From a virus, in the IMG/VR virus record IMGVR_UViG_3300007542_000116, positions 1 through 30,102 of that record: a DNA stretch of 30,102 nucleotides, one strand, 5' to 3'. Under the pieces are notes generated by a model. That model made no database searches, was not told where the DNA came from, and saw only the letters and a program-made list of their open reading frames with translations. Below, piece after piece: positions 6,353 through 13,410 of this stretch. A program made the position numbers and the translations under genes. Position 1 is the first letter of the stretch. Each line of letters starts with the position of its first letter.

Positions 6353-7920
6353 GCCATGACAGAACCCCGATGTGCCTTGACCTCGTCTAGTAACGCACCC
6401 TGCATCTTCTGCTTATTGCGAAGACGAGAGTAGATGCGCTTCTCGACGGGTGTTCCTTCCAACATGATGATGAAGTTATTCATCTTCTGGCCCGGTCGAT
6501 TGATCCGACCGTTAGCCTGCTCAAAGACCTCGTTCGACGTTACGCATGAGTACCAAATGATGGTAGAAGCGGACGTCAGTGTTAAGCCGTGGGACATAGC
6601 GGCAGGTTGCGCCACGATGACCCTTGGTTCTTTTGATTTCTGGAACGCCCCGAATATGCGGTCACGTTCCTCTTTCTTAACTCCCCCGTGGATCACTTCA
6701 ACGGTGAAGTCTTTTCTCAGTTCGTCGGCGACCATGTTGACCGAGCTAACATACGGCACAAACACGATGACCTTGCCCTCAGCTTGGCGAACGATCTCGC
6801 GGGTCTCTTCTATGCGCGGCGAAGATGGGATAGTCAGCTCTGTCTTGTCGTTAGAGTAGACGACGCCGCAGGCAATCTGTACAAGCTTGCCCATCTTTAC
6901 TGCTTCGTTAACTGCTGTGATTTCGCCGTTGTCGGCTTCGGTCCGCATCCTAGCGACCATCTCTTTGTAGGCTTTGTTTTGTTCTTTAGTTAGCGCTACT
7001 TGTCGAGTCTCATACATAAGTGGCGGCAGGTCAACGCATTCATCACGAGTAAAGCGTACAGACGGTTGCATAACCTCACGTACGATGTCTGTTGCATCAG
7101 GTCTTGGTAGCCACTGGAACTGCGACAACTGGCGCATTACTTGGCCCTTAAAGCGATTGAAGTAAGGCGGTACGTTGCTTGGTGATATAAGTCTGCATTG
7201 TGCCCAAGCATCGGTTGGTGCGTTTGGTGTTGGCGTACCAGTCATACCCCAGCAAGCACGGGTGGGCTTATGCCGGTTGATTACTTTGTTGATCGCTTTC
7301 CACCGGTCGGTCCCTGCGTTGCGTGCTGCCTGTGCTATCTCGTCGATGATGATCAAGTCGATGTCCGGGCGGTCTGCTAACAAAGGCTCGATGATCTGCA
7401 AACCGTCGTGGTTGATGATGTACACGTCGACGTCAGTCTTCAGCATCTTCTCACGCTTCTGCTTCGAGCCGTACAACACGGCGTACTGTAGGTGTGGAAA
7501 GTGCTGAAACACTTCGTCGGCCCATGTACGCTCTAGCGTTGACAGTGGAGAAACAATTAAGACCTTGTGCAGATGACCGATACTGCGCAGGTAGTCGTAG
7601 GCCCATAGAGACGCCAGAGACTTACCAGTCCCTAGCTCGCTAAGGTTGAACGCCCGATCATACATAGACAGAAACGCCGCCGCTTCTCGTTGTGCGGCGA
7701 AGGGTGTGTAGCGACCGGGCCAATCATAATGCTCCCTGATAGGAGCTGGTGCGTCAAAGCCGAGGTTGCGCAGTACCTTAGTCTCGGCGATCTTGTGGGG
7801 CACCGCCACGTACGGGATGCCCTTAACTGTGAACGCTTTCGCTGTTGGTATTATGTTGGTGATGCGGGCAGGCTCCCGGCTTTTAAGTACCAGCGCCTTC
7901 TTCTCATGCCATATCAACAT
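6349..7920 (-). CDS. SNF2-family DEAD/DEAH helicase
   Basis: A 523-residue superfamily 2 ATPase. Motif I is LGTGKS (96-101), motif II DEIA (193-196), motif III GMTGTP (225-230), and the C-terminal lobe ends with MSHGLTLTSASTIIWYS (motif V region) and QANGRINRPGQ (motif VI, with the arginine finger), the SNF2/RapA-like pattern. Phage SNF2 proteins sit in replication modules and are thought to remodel protein-DNA or recombination intermediates; the exact role is not established. Upstream, it overlaps the DUF3310-like gene by 7 bp, and downstream a promoter begins inside its last codons. Confidence 0.94.
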   Translation of the reverse strand: MLIWHEKKALVLKSREPARITNIIPTAKAFTVKGIPYVAVPHKIAETKVLRNLGFDAPAPIREHYDWPGRYTPFAAQREAAAFLSMYDRAFNLSELGTGKSLASLWAYDYLRSIGHLHKVLIVSPLSTLERTWADEVFQHFPHLQYAVLYGSKQKREKMLKTDVDVYIINHDGLQIIEPLLADRPDIDLIIIDEIAQAARNAGTDRWKAINKVINRHKPTRACWGMTGTPTPNAPTDAWAQCRLISPSNVPPYFNRFKGQVMRQLSQFQWLPRPDATDIVREVMQPSVRFTRDECVDLPPLMYETRQVALTKEQNKAYKEMVARMRTEADNGEITAVNEAVKMGKLVQIACGVVYSNDKTELTIPSSPRIEETREIVRQAEGKVIVFVPYVSSVNMVADELRKDFTVEVIHGGVKKEERDRIFGAFQKSKEPRVIVAQPAAMSHGLTLTSASTIIWYSCVTSNEVFEQANGRINRPGQKMNNFIIMLEGTPVEKRIYSRLRNKQKMQGALLDEVKAHRGSVMA

Positions 7921-8318
7921 GGGGTAAATCCTAACTCGGCGTCTAGCTGTCGGATGCGCTCATCGCATATGTGTTTAATCTTTTCGTAGTCGAGCCGTCG
8001 TTGGCCCTCCTTGGTGCGCAAGATACGCTTCACGATGTCAGCGTCCCACGGGTTCAACCCGTACTCCAACCAGATGTCCCAAGGCTGGATCGCATGTCGC
8101 GAATAGTCTGACTCACCGACGTTGTGCGCACGGATTGGGTCTAGCGCCTGCTGGTGTGGAGGCTTCATCTTGTCGATGTACTGCTGCGCCTGCTCCGTGG
8201 TAACGTCACAGTTCAGCGCAATGTCGTAGATGTCGCAATCTAACTGGGTGCCGTAGACGCCCGCAGGTGTGCGGTGCCGCAGCAGGTAGGCCCATACTCT
8301 CTCGTCGGTGTTGTCCAT
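7914..8318 (-). CDS. DUF3310-like protein with N-terminal HTH-like region
   Basis: The C-terminal half (about 78-127) has the DUF3310 pattern: DYSRHAIQPWDIWLEYGLNP, then WDADIVKRILRTKEGQRRLDYEKIKHICDERIRQLD. DUF3310 proteins are widespread in phages and are sometimes called SaV-like or nucleotide-kinase-like; their function is poorly defined. The N-terminal half (VWAYLLRHRTPAGVYGTQLD, then DIALNCDVTTEQAQQYIDKM) resembles a winged helix, so this may be a two-domain protein. It is coupled to the HNH-like gene by TAATG and to the SNF2 gene by a 7-bp overlap. Confidence 0.85.
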   Translation of the reverse strand: MDNTDERVWAYLLRHRTPAGVYGTQLDCDIYDIALNCDVTTEQAQQYIDKMKPPHQQALDPIRAHNVGESDYSRHAIQPWDIWLEYGLNPWDADIVKRILRTKEGQRRLDYEKIKHICDERIRQLDAELGFTPC

Positions 8319-8599
8319 TACTTACTCCCCTTGGTGTACATCTCCGGGTTCTTCTTACGCCAGCCACGGTTTTCTTTTTTGCTGACAACCTTTGTGTTCG
8401 ACTTGTCGGTGCTTCCGCCCTTGTCTAGGGGGTCCACGTGGTGAACATCTTTACCGTCACCCTTTGCGGCACGACCGTCAGCGATTGCTTCGCGGCGTGC
8501 TTTGTTTTGGGCAACACGTTTCTTTTGGACACTAGGCTTCTTGTTGTAAGCGGCCTTAGTCTCTAGTTCCTGCTTCGATGATTTTGGCACTGATCGCAT
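8318..8599 (-). CDS. Small HNH-like protein
   Basis: A basic 93-residue protein. The core DVHHVDPLDKGGSTDKSNTKVVSKKENR (about 51-78) matches the HNH-type segment in which H-H/D-x-x-P-L-x-x-G-G is followed by N-x-x-V. The usual flanking zinc Cys pairs are missing, so it may be a nuclease relic or a DNA-binding variant rather than an active endonuclease. The ATG at 8599 follows GAGG with almost no spacing. An in-frame TTG at 8605 is an alternative, so the start is uncertain. It overlaps the VRR-NUC gene by 44 bp and ends in a TAATG junction. Confidence 0.75.
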   Translation of the reverse strand: MRSVPKSSKQELETKAAYNKKPSVQKKRVAQNKARREAIADGRAAKGDGKDVHHVDPLDKGGSTDKSNTKVVSKKENRGWRKKNPEMYTKGSK

Positions 8600-8870
8600 C
8601 CTCAACTTGTTTAACGTCGTCGACTACAAGTGCTAACCCGTAAGCAGATTGTATGTCGGCCAATTCACGCTCTTGGTTAGCCGTGACATTCTTTATTTTG
8701 CCCGGTGCCTTCGTCTCGAAAGCCATGAACAAACCTTTGTAGCACACAAGTATATCAGGGCAGCCTACACGTCCCATGCCGTTAGACACAGGCATGTAGT
8801 ACCACGCCCCAATAGACTGAAGGTACTCTTTAACTTTCTTCTTAACTTTACCCTCTGGGGTCATAGCCAT
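8556..8870 (-). CDS. VRR-NUC domain nuclease
   Basis: A 104-residue single-domain protein of the VRR-NUC branch of the PD-(D/E)XK nucleases. Visible are the N-terminal helix TPEGKVKKKVKEYLQSIGAW, the catalytic segment GRVGCPDILVCYKGLFMAFETK (the Asp, and the E-x-K equivalent FETK, at about 33-54), and a trailing QERELADIQSAYGLALVVDD. Phage VRR-NUC proteins are stand-alone and are predicted to resolve branched DNA during replication or recombination, often next to SNF2 helicases, as here. AGAGG lies about 11 nt upstream of the start; a second ATG two codons in is possible. Confidence 0.92.
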   Translation of the reverse strand: MAMTPEGKVKKKVKEYLQSIGAWYYMPVSNGMGRVGCPDILVCYKGLFMAFETKAPGKIKNVTANQERELADIQSAYGLALVVDDVKQVEDAISAKIIEAGTRD

Positions 8871-8882
8871 TCTTAGTACCTC

Positions 8883-9056
8883 TTAGTGGAGACTAACGGA
8901 CGGTACGAAATCGCCGTACATCGCTAGGTAAGTCTCTAGTCTTAGCGCCAGCTCAAGCTCAAGTGGAGTTAGGCTGGGCATGTCAATCGTTAGCGCTAAC
9001 AAATCTTCGTTAGAAAGCTCTAAGAACTGCTCAATCGTCAGTGGTACGTCAGTCAT
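8883..9056 (-). CDS. Small acidic leucine-rich protein (57 aa)
   Basis: This gene fits exactly between the VRR-NUC gene and the nuclease gene, ending 12 nt before one and beginning 3 nt after the stop of the other. It translates as MTDVPLTIEQFLELSNEDLL, then a short acidic, Leu-rich helical continuation (ALTIDMPSLTPLELELALRLE) and TYLAMYGDFVPSVSLH. It is acidic and predicted mainly helical, possibly a small protein-protein adaptor. I do not recognise a family. Its codon frame stays open precisely across the gap, which is the main evidence. Confidence 0.75.
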   Translation of the reverse strand: MTDVPLTIEQFLELSNEDLLALTIDMPSLTPLELELALRLETYLAMYGDFVPSVSLH

Positions 9057-9059
9057 TAT

Positions 9060-9725
9060 TTATACTCCGCAGAACTCGCAGTTTTGTCTACCTACCGGGC
9101 ACCAGTTCTTGCAGAGGCCGGACGGCTTAGGTGTCCATTTGTCGTCATGGTGGGCTATCGCTAAACGCTTTAGCCGTGGCATGAACTCGTTCCAGATTTC
9201 TGGAAGTTGCTGACGCGTGAACACCTCTTTATCGAACTCACCAGACTTTAACCAGATGAATCCTGTCGTAACCTTATCTACCCAAGGGTACTTAGCAAAC
9301 GCTAAGGCCGCGAACAGTTTCAGCTGGTCCATGTCAGGCTTACGCTTGCCAGTTTTCCAGTCGAGCAGGTACGCTTTCTCTGGACCAACGACGCCGATGT
9401 CGATGATGCCCCGTACCCATACGTCGTCTGCCATCCATTCGGTTGGCCGGAAGCTGCGGTCGAGCGCAATACTTTCCTCGATGACACGCTTGCCCTCATA
9501 GGAAAGTATCTTGTCGACGTACCGCTCGTACTTCGCAATGCTCTTAGGCAAAGGCTTACCGTCCTTAGCGAACAGCTCCAGTGCCGTGTGTACTTCGTTG
9601 CCCCAGTTAGTTGCCTCCGTTTGGGGTTCTTTTACTTTACGCGTCACTCTAGTTAGCTCGAAGCGACGTGGACATGTTTCAAACGCTGTAAGAGCCGAGT
9701 AACTCCAAGGTTTTTTTAATTCCAC
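9060..9725 (-). CDS. PD-(D/E)XK nuclease, RecB/Cas4-like with C-terminal cysteine cluster
   Basis: A 221-residue single-domain nuclease. The start WSYSALTAFETCPRRFEL (with C18) is the family's opening helix; GNEVHTALE is the His-containing motif; IIDIG and LLDWKTGKRK are the catalytic D and D-x-K; and DQLKLFAAL is the Q-x-x-x-Y/F helix. The C-terminal cysteines C205, C209, C216 and C219 form a cluster that, with C18, recalls the iron-sulfur site of Cas4/AddB nucleases. In phages such proteins are predicted 5'-3' exonucleases for recombination or replication. It lies next to the polymerase-side gene, and its start overlaps that gene by 10 bp. Confidence 0.9.
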   Translation of the reverse strand: MELKKPWSYSALTAFETCPRRFELTRVTRKVKEPQTEATNWGNEVHTALELFAKDGKPLPKSIAKYERYVDKILSYEGKRVIEESIALDRSFRPTEWMADDVWVRGIIDIGVVGPEKAYLLDWKTGKRKPDMDQLKLFAALAFAKYPWVDKVTTGFIWLKSGEFDKEVFTRQQLPEIWNEFMPRLKRLAIAHHDDKWTPKPSGLCKNWCPVGRQNCEFCGV

Positions 9726-10282
9726 TGTGGTAGTTTTCCTTCATATATTTCTGTATCGATTATGTCCCAGAACTCTAGCAGCAGTTCGGTACGCAGTTCG
9801 GTCTCCAGCCGCTCCTGCTTTAGCCGTTTGCGCTGCATTTCTAAGAACGCCAGTCGTCGTTGTGCCCATTTATGTTCTTGTTCTGCCATCCATTGCATCC
9901 GCTTAGTATAGGGTATCTGGCCGTAAAGCTCTTCGGCTTTGGTGATGGCTCTTCCCATCCGCTCCCTGCGCGCCTGCTGGATAAACCGCCCATTTACTCG
10001 ACGGTGTATGGCTTGAACTTCGACAAACTGTTGGCTTCGTCTGTCGAACTGATCTCGTACTTCCATTAGATAACCTACAAATCCTTCTAAGTCGTGCGCG
10101 AACGCGCGGATCAAAGGGTTGAGAAACTCATGCGCTTTCGGGAGTAAAAAGATCTCCGGATTGTTAGCATAACTTTGCATGTGTCTATCAGCCACCGTGA
10201 GCCACTCGCGCACTTTGTCTGGGTTTCTTAGCAGCTGTACCGTAACAGCTGCTGTTGGTTCTTCCGTTTTATTTGCTTCCAT
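9716..10282 (-). CDS. Hypothetical coiled-coil protein (188 aa)
   Basis: A charged, largely helical protein. The C-terminal half (AEQEHKWAQRRLAFLEMQRK, then RLKQERLETELRTELLLEFW) is a likely coiled coil, and the middle (VEVQAIHRRVNGRFIQQARRERMGRAI) is Arg-rich and could contact nucleic acid. No enzymatic motif is visible. It sits between the polymerase and the Cas4-like nuclease, as auxiliary replication proteins often do, but its function is unknown. The 179 nt upstream are non-coding and hold no clear promoter. Confidence 0.82.
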   Translation of the reverse strand: MEANKTEEPTAAVTVQLLRNPDKVREWLTVADRHMQSYANNPEIFLLPKAHEFLNPLIRAFAHDLEGFVGYLMEVRDQFDRRSQQFVEVQAIHRRVNGRFIQQARRERMGRAITKAEELYGQIPYTKRMQWMAEQEHKWAQRRLAFLEMQRKRLKQERLETELRTELLLEFWDIIDTEIYEGKLPQWN

Positions 10283-10349
10283 TGGTTACCCCAAATTTTA
10301 CTCCATCCTGTTAACGTTGAAGGCTTAGTTAGCTTTTAAGCGCCGCAGG

Positions 10350-10421
10350 TTACCAGTGCGGATGTTCCTCCCTGAACGTACTTACATGTATATAACATAG
10401 TCTGCATCTATATGCACCCAT
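10350..10421 (-). CDS. Possible 23-codon ORF with CxxC (uncertain)
   Basis: Within the 179-nt gap between the polymerase and the 188-residue gene, an ORF reads MGAYRCRLCYIHVSTFREEH then PHW and stop. The C-x-x-C and two downstream His residues could form a tiny zinc site, but there is no ribosome binding site and length alone is weak evidence. It may be chance. Confidence 0.2.
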   Translation of the reverse strand: MGAYRCRLCYIHVSTFREEHPHW

Positions 10422-10461
10422 TATTAACATCCATGCTTAGTTTATAAGCGGTTCGTGGATA

Positions 10462-12381
10462 TTACTTTGCGTCACCGTAAGTATCACCGATGTCACCTTC
10501 ACTCCATGTAACTAGCTCAGGCCACCATATAGGGGGCGTGCGCATTACTTTCTGTACTAGATCTAGCATGTCCTGCGATTCGCTTTCAGGAACGATGTAA
10601 ACCAGCTCATCGTGAACCATTAACGCAGGGTTTAAGCCTGTAAGATCCTGAACTGTTAACGCGTTGTCAGCAATTACACACCGGGCAAGATGCTGAACGA
10701 TGTTCTCGTCGATCTTCCCTGCATAGATCCGGGCTTTGTTGCGACCGTGCCCATACACAAACTCCATACGTCCGTCGGCCTCGTTACGCTCGGTGCGCAG
10801 GCTTGGGTAACGGATGATGCCTTTAGGTGTCTTTAGCCCTTCAGGGACTGGGACAACCATACCCCACGGGTCGAGAGCAGCCCCCGTCGCACCACGCATA
10901 ATAGTTGGCAGTACATTGTGACATGTGCGCCATCCTCTGGTGATCTCGTAGTAACTGTCCCGCCATTGGTTCACGATGTCTTGGCTCTCAGACTCATCAA
11001 TCTCTACACCGCCCATCAGCTTGGCGACGGTCATAAACGTTTTCCATCCTGCCCCGAAACCCAGCCCAAGGTGGGCAACTTTGCCGACCTGTCGTTGCTG
11101 CTTGGTCACGTTGTCGTATGGTACGGCGTACAGCTTACTGGCGAAGTCTTTATATAGGTCAGCTTTCTCTGGGTCGGCTTGGAACATTGCCGTGCTAGAT
11201 GGCACCTTCCATAAGAAGTGGTTAACACGTAGCTCGATGCCGGACAGATCCGCCACGACGACCTTGTACCCTGCCGGTGCGATCAACGACTTACGCAGTG
11301 CATCCGATGGTCGGGGTGCATACGGATTAACACGTGGTAAGTTCTGTGGGTTGTAGCCCCACCCGCTCCAGCGTCCCGTAGTGTCCGCTCCGTAGTACTT
11401 CAGCGGAATAGGCACCCGTTTGTCAGGGTGCGCGTTAGAGGCGTCTAGGAACGCGTTGATGCGCGTCTGTAGGATCGTTGACTTGGCGTCTAAGCGAGCG
11501 GCTGCTGCTGTAGCAACTATCGGGTTGTCATGTTCTTGTAGCGCAAGGAACTCTTCGTCTGTCTTTGCCAGCGCAGGTATCTCTTTGCCCGTTCGTGCTG
11601 AAATCTTGGTTGGAACTTCCACGCCCACGGTACGTAGGAACGCTGCAAACTTAGCAGCAGACGATAGCAGCTTTAGGATCGCTTCTATGTTCTCCTCGTC
11701 GGTGTGCGCTGCGTCGTAAACGTTCATCTCTTTAGATGCTTCGAGCAGCACCTTCTTCTTACGTATGCCTTCTTCGACCAACGTGCCGTACAACAGTGAA
11801 CTGTTAGCCTCAAACTTTGGCTCGACTAACATGCGGATCGTCATGTCGATAAGCCGCACCTCGTCTTTACGTGTCTGCGGTATGAGTCGTCTCAGTAACG
11901 CGTAACACTGGTCAACGTCGTCCTTGTTATAGAGAGCCATGTCGGCAATCTCTTTCTTGGTGAACTCCGACAAGCGTCGGCCTTTCGTGGCGATGAGCGC
12001 GGACTGGTCTTTGTAGCCTATCTTGTAATGCTCCACGAGCTTGGCCAGTGAACCACCAGCGTCCTTGGCGTGGATTGGTCGAGACATAGCCAGCGTGCAT
12101 CCCCATAGCCGGGGCTTGATGTGCATACGCCATGCTAGGATCATAGAGTCAAAGCCGGACAGGTTGTGCCCGACTACCCAATACTGTGACCAGTCGACCT
12201 TGGACGCATACTCGATAACGTTCGCTTCGCCGAATACAATCTCGGTCTCGCCGTCGTCAAACTTAAACCCACAAGAGATTATCTCTGTGTCAGGGTGCAT
12301 ACAGTAAGCGATGGGGGACATCTTGGACAGGGAGTGCGTGACGCTCCAGTAGGTCTCAAGATCTACGGTACATATTTTCAT
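10462..12381 (-). CDS. Family A DNA polymerase with 3'-5' exonuclease domain
   Basis: A 639-residue replicative polymerase of the phage PolA type without a 5' nuclease domain. Exonuclease motifs are DLE at 7-9, GHNLSGFD at 71-78 and YNKDDVD at 151-157, all carrying the acidic ligands, so proofreading should be intact. Polymerase motif A is DLSGIELR (378-385), motif B RQVGKVAHLGLGFG (430-443) and motif C HDE (590-592). In motif B the residue four after the Lys is Leu438, at the place of E. coli Phe762 / T7 Tyr526. The start has GGAGA 5 nt upstream, preceded closely by a GC-rich hairpin. Assignment is secure. Confidence 0.97.
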   Translation of the reverse strand: MKICTVDLETYWSVTHSLSKMSPIAYCMHPDTEIISCGFKFDDGETEIVFGEANVIEYASKVDWSQYWVVGHNLSGFDSMILAWRMHIKPRLWGCTLAMSRPIHAKDAGGSLAKLVEHYKIGYKDQSALIATKGRRLSEFTKKEIADMALYNKDDVDQCYALLRRLIPQTRKDEVRLIDMTIRMLVEPKFEANSSLLYGTLVEEGIRKKKVLLEASKEMNVYDAAHTDEENIEAILKLLSSAAKFAAFLRTVGVEVPTKISARTGKEIPALAKTDEEFLALQEHDNPIVATAAAARLDAKSTILQTRINAFLDASNAHPDKRVPIPLKYYGADTTGRWSGWGYNPQNLPRVNPYAPRPSDALRKSLIAPAGYKVVVADLSGIELRVNHFLWKVPSSTAMFQADPEKADLYKDFASKLYAVPYDNVTKQQRQVGKVAHLGLGFGAGWKTFMTVAKLMGGVEIDESESQDIVNQWRDSYYEITRGWRTCHNVLPTIMRGATGAALDPWGMVVPVPEGLKTPKGIIRYPSLRTERNEADGRMEFVYGHGRNKARIYAGKIDENIVQHLARCVIADNALTVQDLTGLNPALMVHDELVYIVPESESQDMLDLVQKVMRTPPIWWPELVTWSEGDIGDTYGDAK

Positions 12382-12394
12382 TTAGGTCTCCATT

Positions 12395-12411
12395 CCCCGC
12401 ACTAAGCGGGG
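12395..12411 (-). terminator. GC-rich stem-loop just upstream of polymerase ribosome binding site
   Basis: CCCCGC pairs with GCGGGG across a 5-nt loop, ending 3-4 nt before the GGAGA site of the polymerase gene on the minus strand. There is no T-run after it, so a classic intrinsic terminator is unlikely. It may act as an attenuator or as a translational control hairpin for the polymerase. A single half-site GTTAGCAGAT of the recurrent dyad lies at 12419-12428, just upstream. Confidence 0.5.
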
Positions 12412-12428
12412 GTGCAAAGTTAGCAGAT

Positions 12429-12707
12429 TTATAGGTTGGACATCCACCATGATACGAAGACGACAATCACAGAGAGCGAGACAGACGTGGCAAAGCATCT
12501 CTTACAAAACCTATCGGTAAAGCTTAGCGCCGCTACTGGCGGCTGATCCTTGATGCGGGTCTTACGTGGGCGGCCTCGCTTTAAACGCGCAGGGGTGTTG
12601 AGCGCATCTTCTAACGACCACCCTCGGCCTAGGCGGTTGTGTACTACGCTTGGGTGCAGCCCTTTCTTACGGGCTAGTTCTGATACATTGGTTGACGTGT
12701 TAGACAT
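12429..12707 (-). CDS. HTH protein with C-terminal membrane helix
   Basis: A 92-residue protein in two parts. Residues 5-42 (TNVSELARKKGLHPSVVHNR, then LGRGWSLEDALNTPAR) match the small HTH that follows many phage homing nucleases and regulators, including the typical R-L-x-R-G-W-S-L-E-x-A-L-x-T-P. After a basic linker (LKRGRPRKTRIKDQPP), residues 70-90 (CFATSVSLSVIVVFVSWWM) form a hydrophobic helix. It is likely a membrane-tethered DNA-binding protein, an uncommon layout in phages. The ribosome binding site is AGGAG, 7 nt upstream. Its role is unknown. Confidence 0.78.
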   Translation of the reverse strand: MSNTSTNVSELARKKGLHPSVVHNRLGRGWSLEDALNTPARLKRGRPRKTRIKDQPPVAALSFTDRFCKRCFATSVSLSVIVVFVSWWMSNL

Positions 12708-12720
12708 GGTTGTTCTCCTA

Positions 12721-13407
12721 TTATGGTTTTGTAATTCGGTGGCCTATTGCCAGTGATGCGAGCATGTCGCGGTCGATGCCTAAGCTTTCTGGGAGTATGG
12801 AAGAGTTCTTCGCCGCTCGACTGGGTGCTGGCTCGCGTAATTTATCCATGTACGCCGCTGGTACGTACATCTCGATCTCGGGCATGGCCTTGATCGCAGC
12901 GTTGAGAGACGAGTAACCAGCCATAAATATCTGGATCTGGTCAACAACATCCCTGAACTGCGTGTTGATGCGTCGGAGGTGGTCTTTGTGTGCCGAGACT
13001 ACATCAAAAAAGCTGCGGAGTAGGTCGTCACAGTCATCAAGTTTTAAGTCTACCTCCACGCCGTAGTAGCGGTCCTTGGTTGCAAAAGGCAGTGATACTG
13101 TGTCGTGCTCTGGAAACTCTAGGTCTTGCTTGTGTACATTGCGGTCGCGGTCAAGAACGTCTGAGCCGTCAAGCGGGAACCTAATCACCACACGTCGGTG
13201 GTCTTTTAGCCATGTTGCTGGGAGCTTGCCCTCCAGATGCGGCGCGTCTCTGTATGACGCCTTACATACTGCGTCCCTTGCTGAATCGAACAACGGGGTG
13301 CCATATGCAATCGTGCGTGGTGGATATGCTTTTACCGCAGCTTGGCGCATTGTTTCTACGTAATCTAGCATCTGGTTCATAAGTGTGTCAGTTTTACGTA
13401 CATACAT
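12721..13407 (-). CDS. Hypothetical protein downstream of MoxR/VWA genes (228 aa)
   Basis: A soluble 228-residue protein with no motif I recognise. The N-terminus is helical (LMNQMLDYVETMRQAAVKAY), the middle has beta-like stretches, and helical segments follow (DDLLRSFFDVVSAHKDHLRRI, DVVDQIQIFMAGYSSLNAAI). It follows the VWA gene by 3 nt, with the GAGGA ribosome binding site overlapping that gene's stop codon, so it is probably a fourth member of the MoxR/VWA operon. Its helical core could be a partner or substrate of that machine, but this is inference. Confidence 0.8.
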   Translation of the reverse strand: MYVRKTDTLMNQMLDYVETMRQAAVKAYPPRTIAYGTPLFDSARDAVCKASYRDAPHLEGKLPATWLKDHRRVVIRFPLDGSDVLDRDRNVHKQDLEFPEHDTVSLPFATKDRYYGVEVDLKLDDCDDLLRSFFDVVSAHKDHLRRINTQFRDVVDQIQIFMAGYSSLNAAIKAMPEIEMYVPAAYMDKLREPAPSRAAKNSSILPESLGIDRDMLASLAIGHRITKP

Positions 13408-13410
13408 AAT

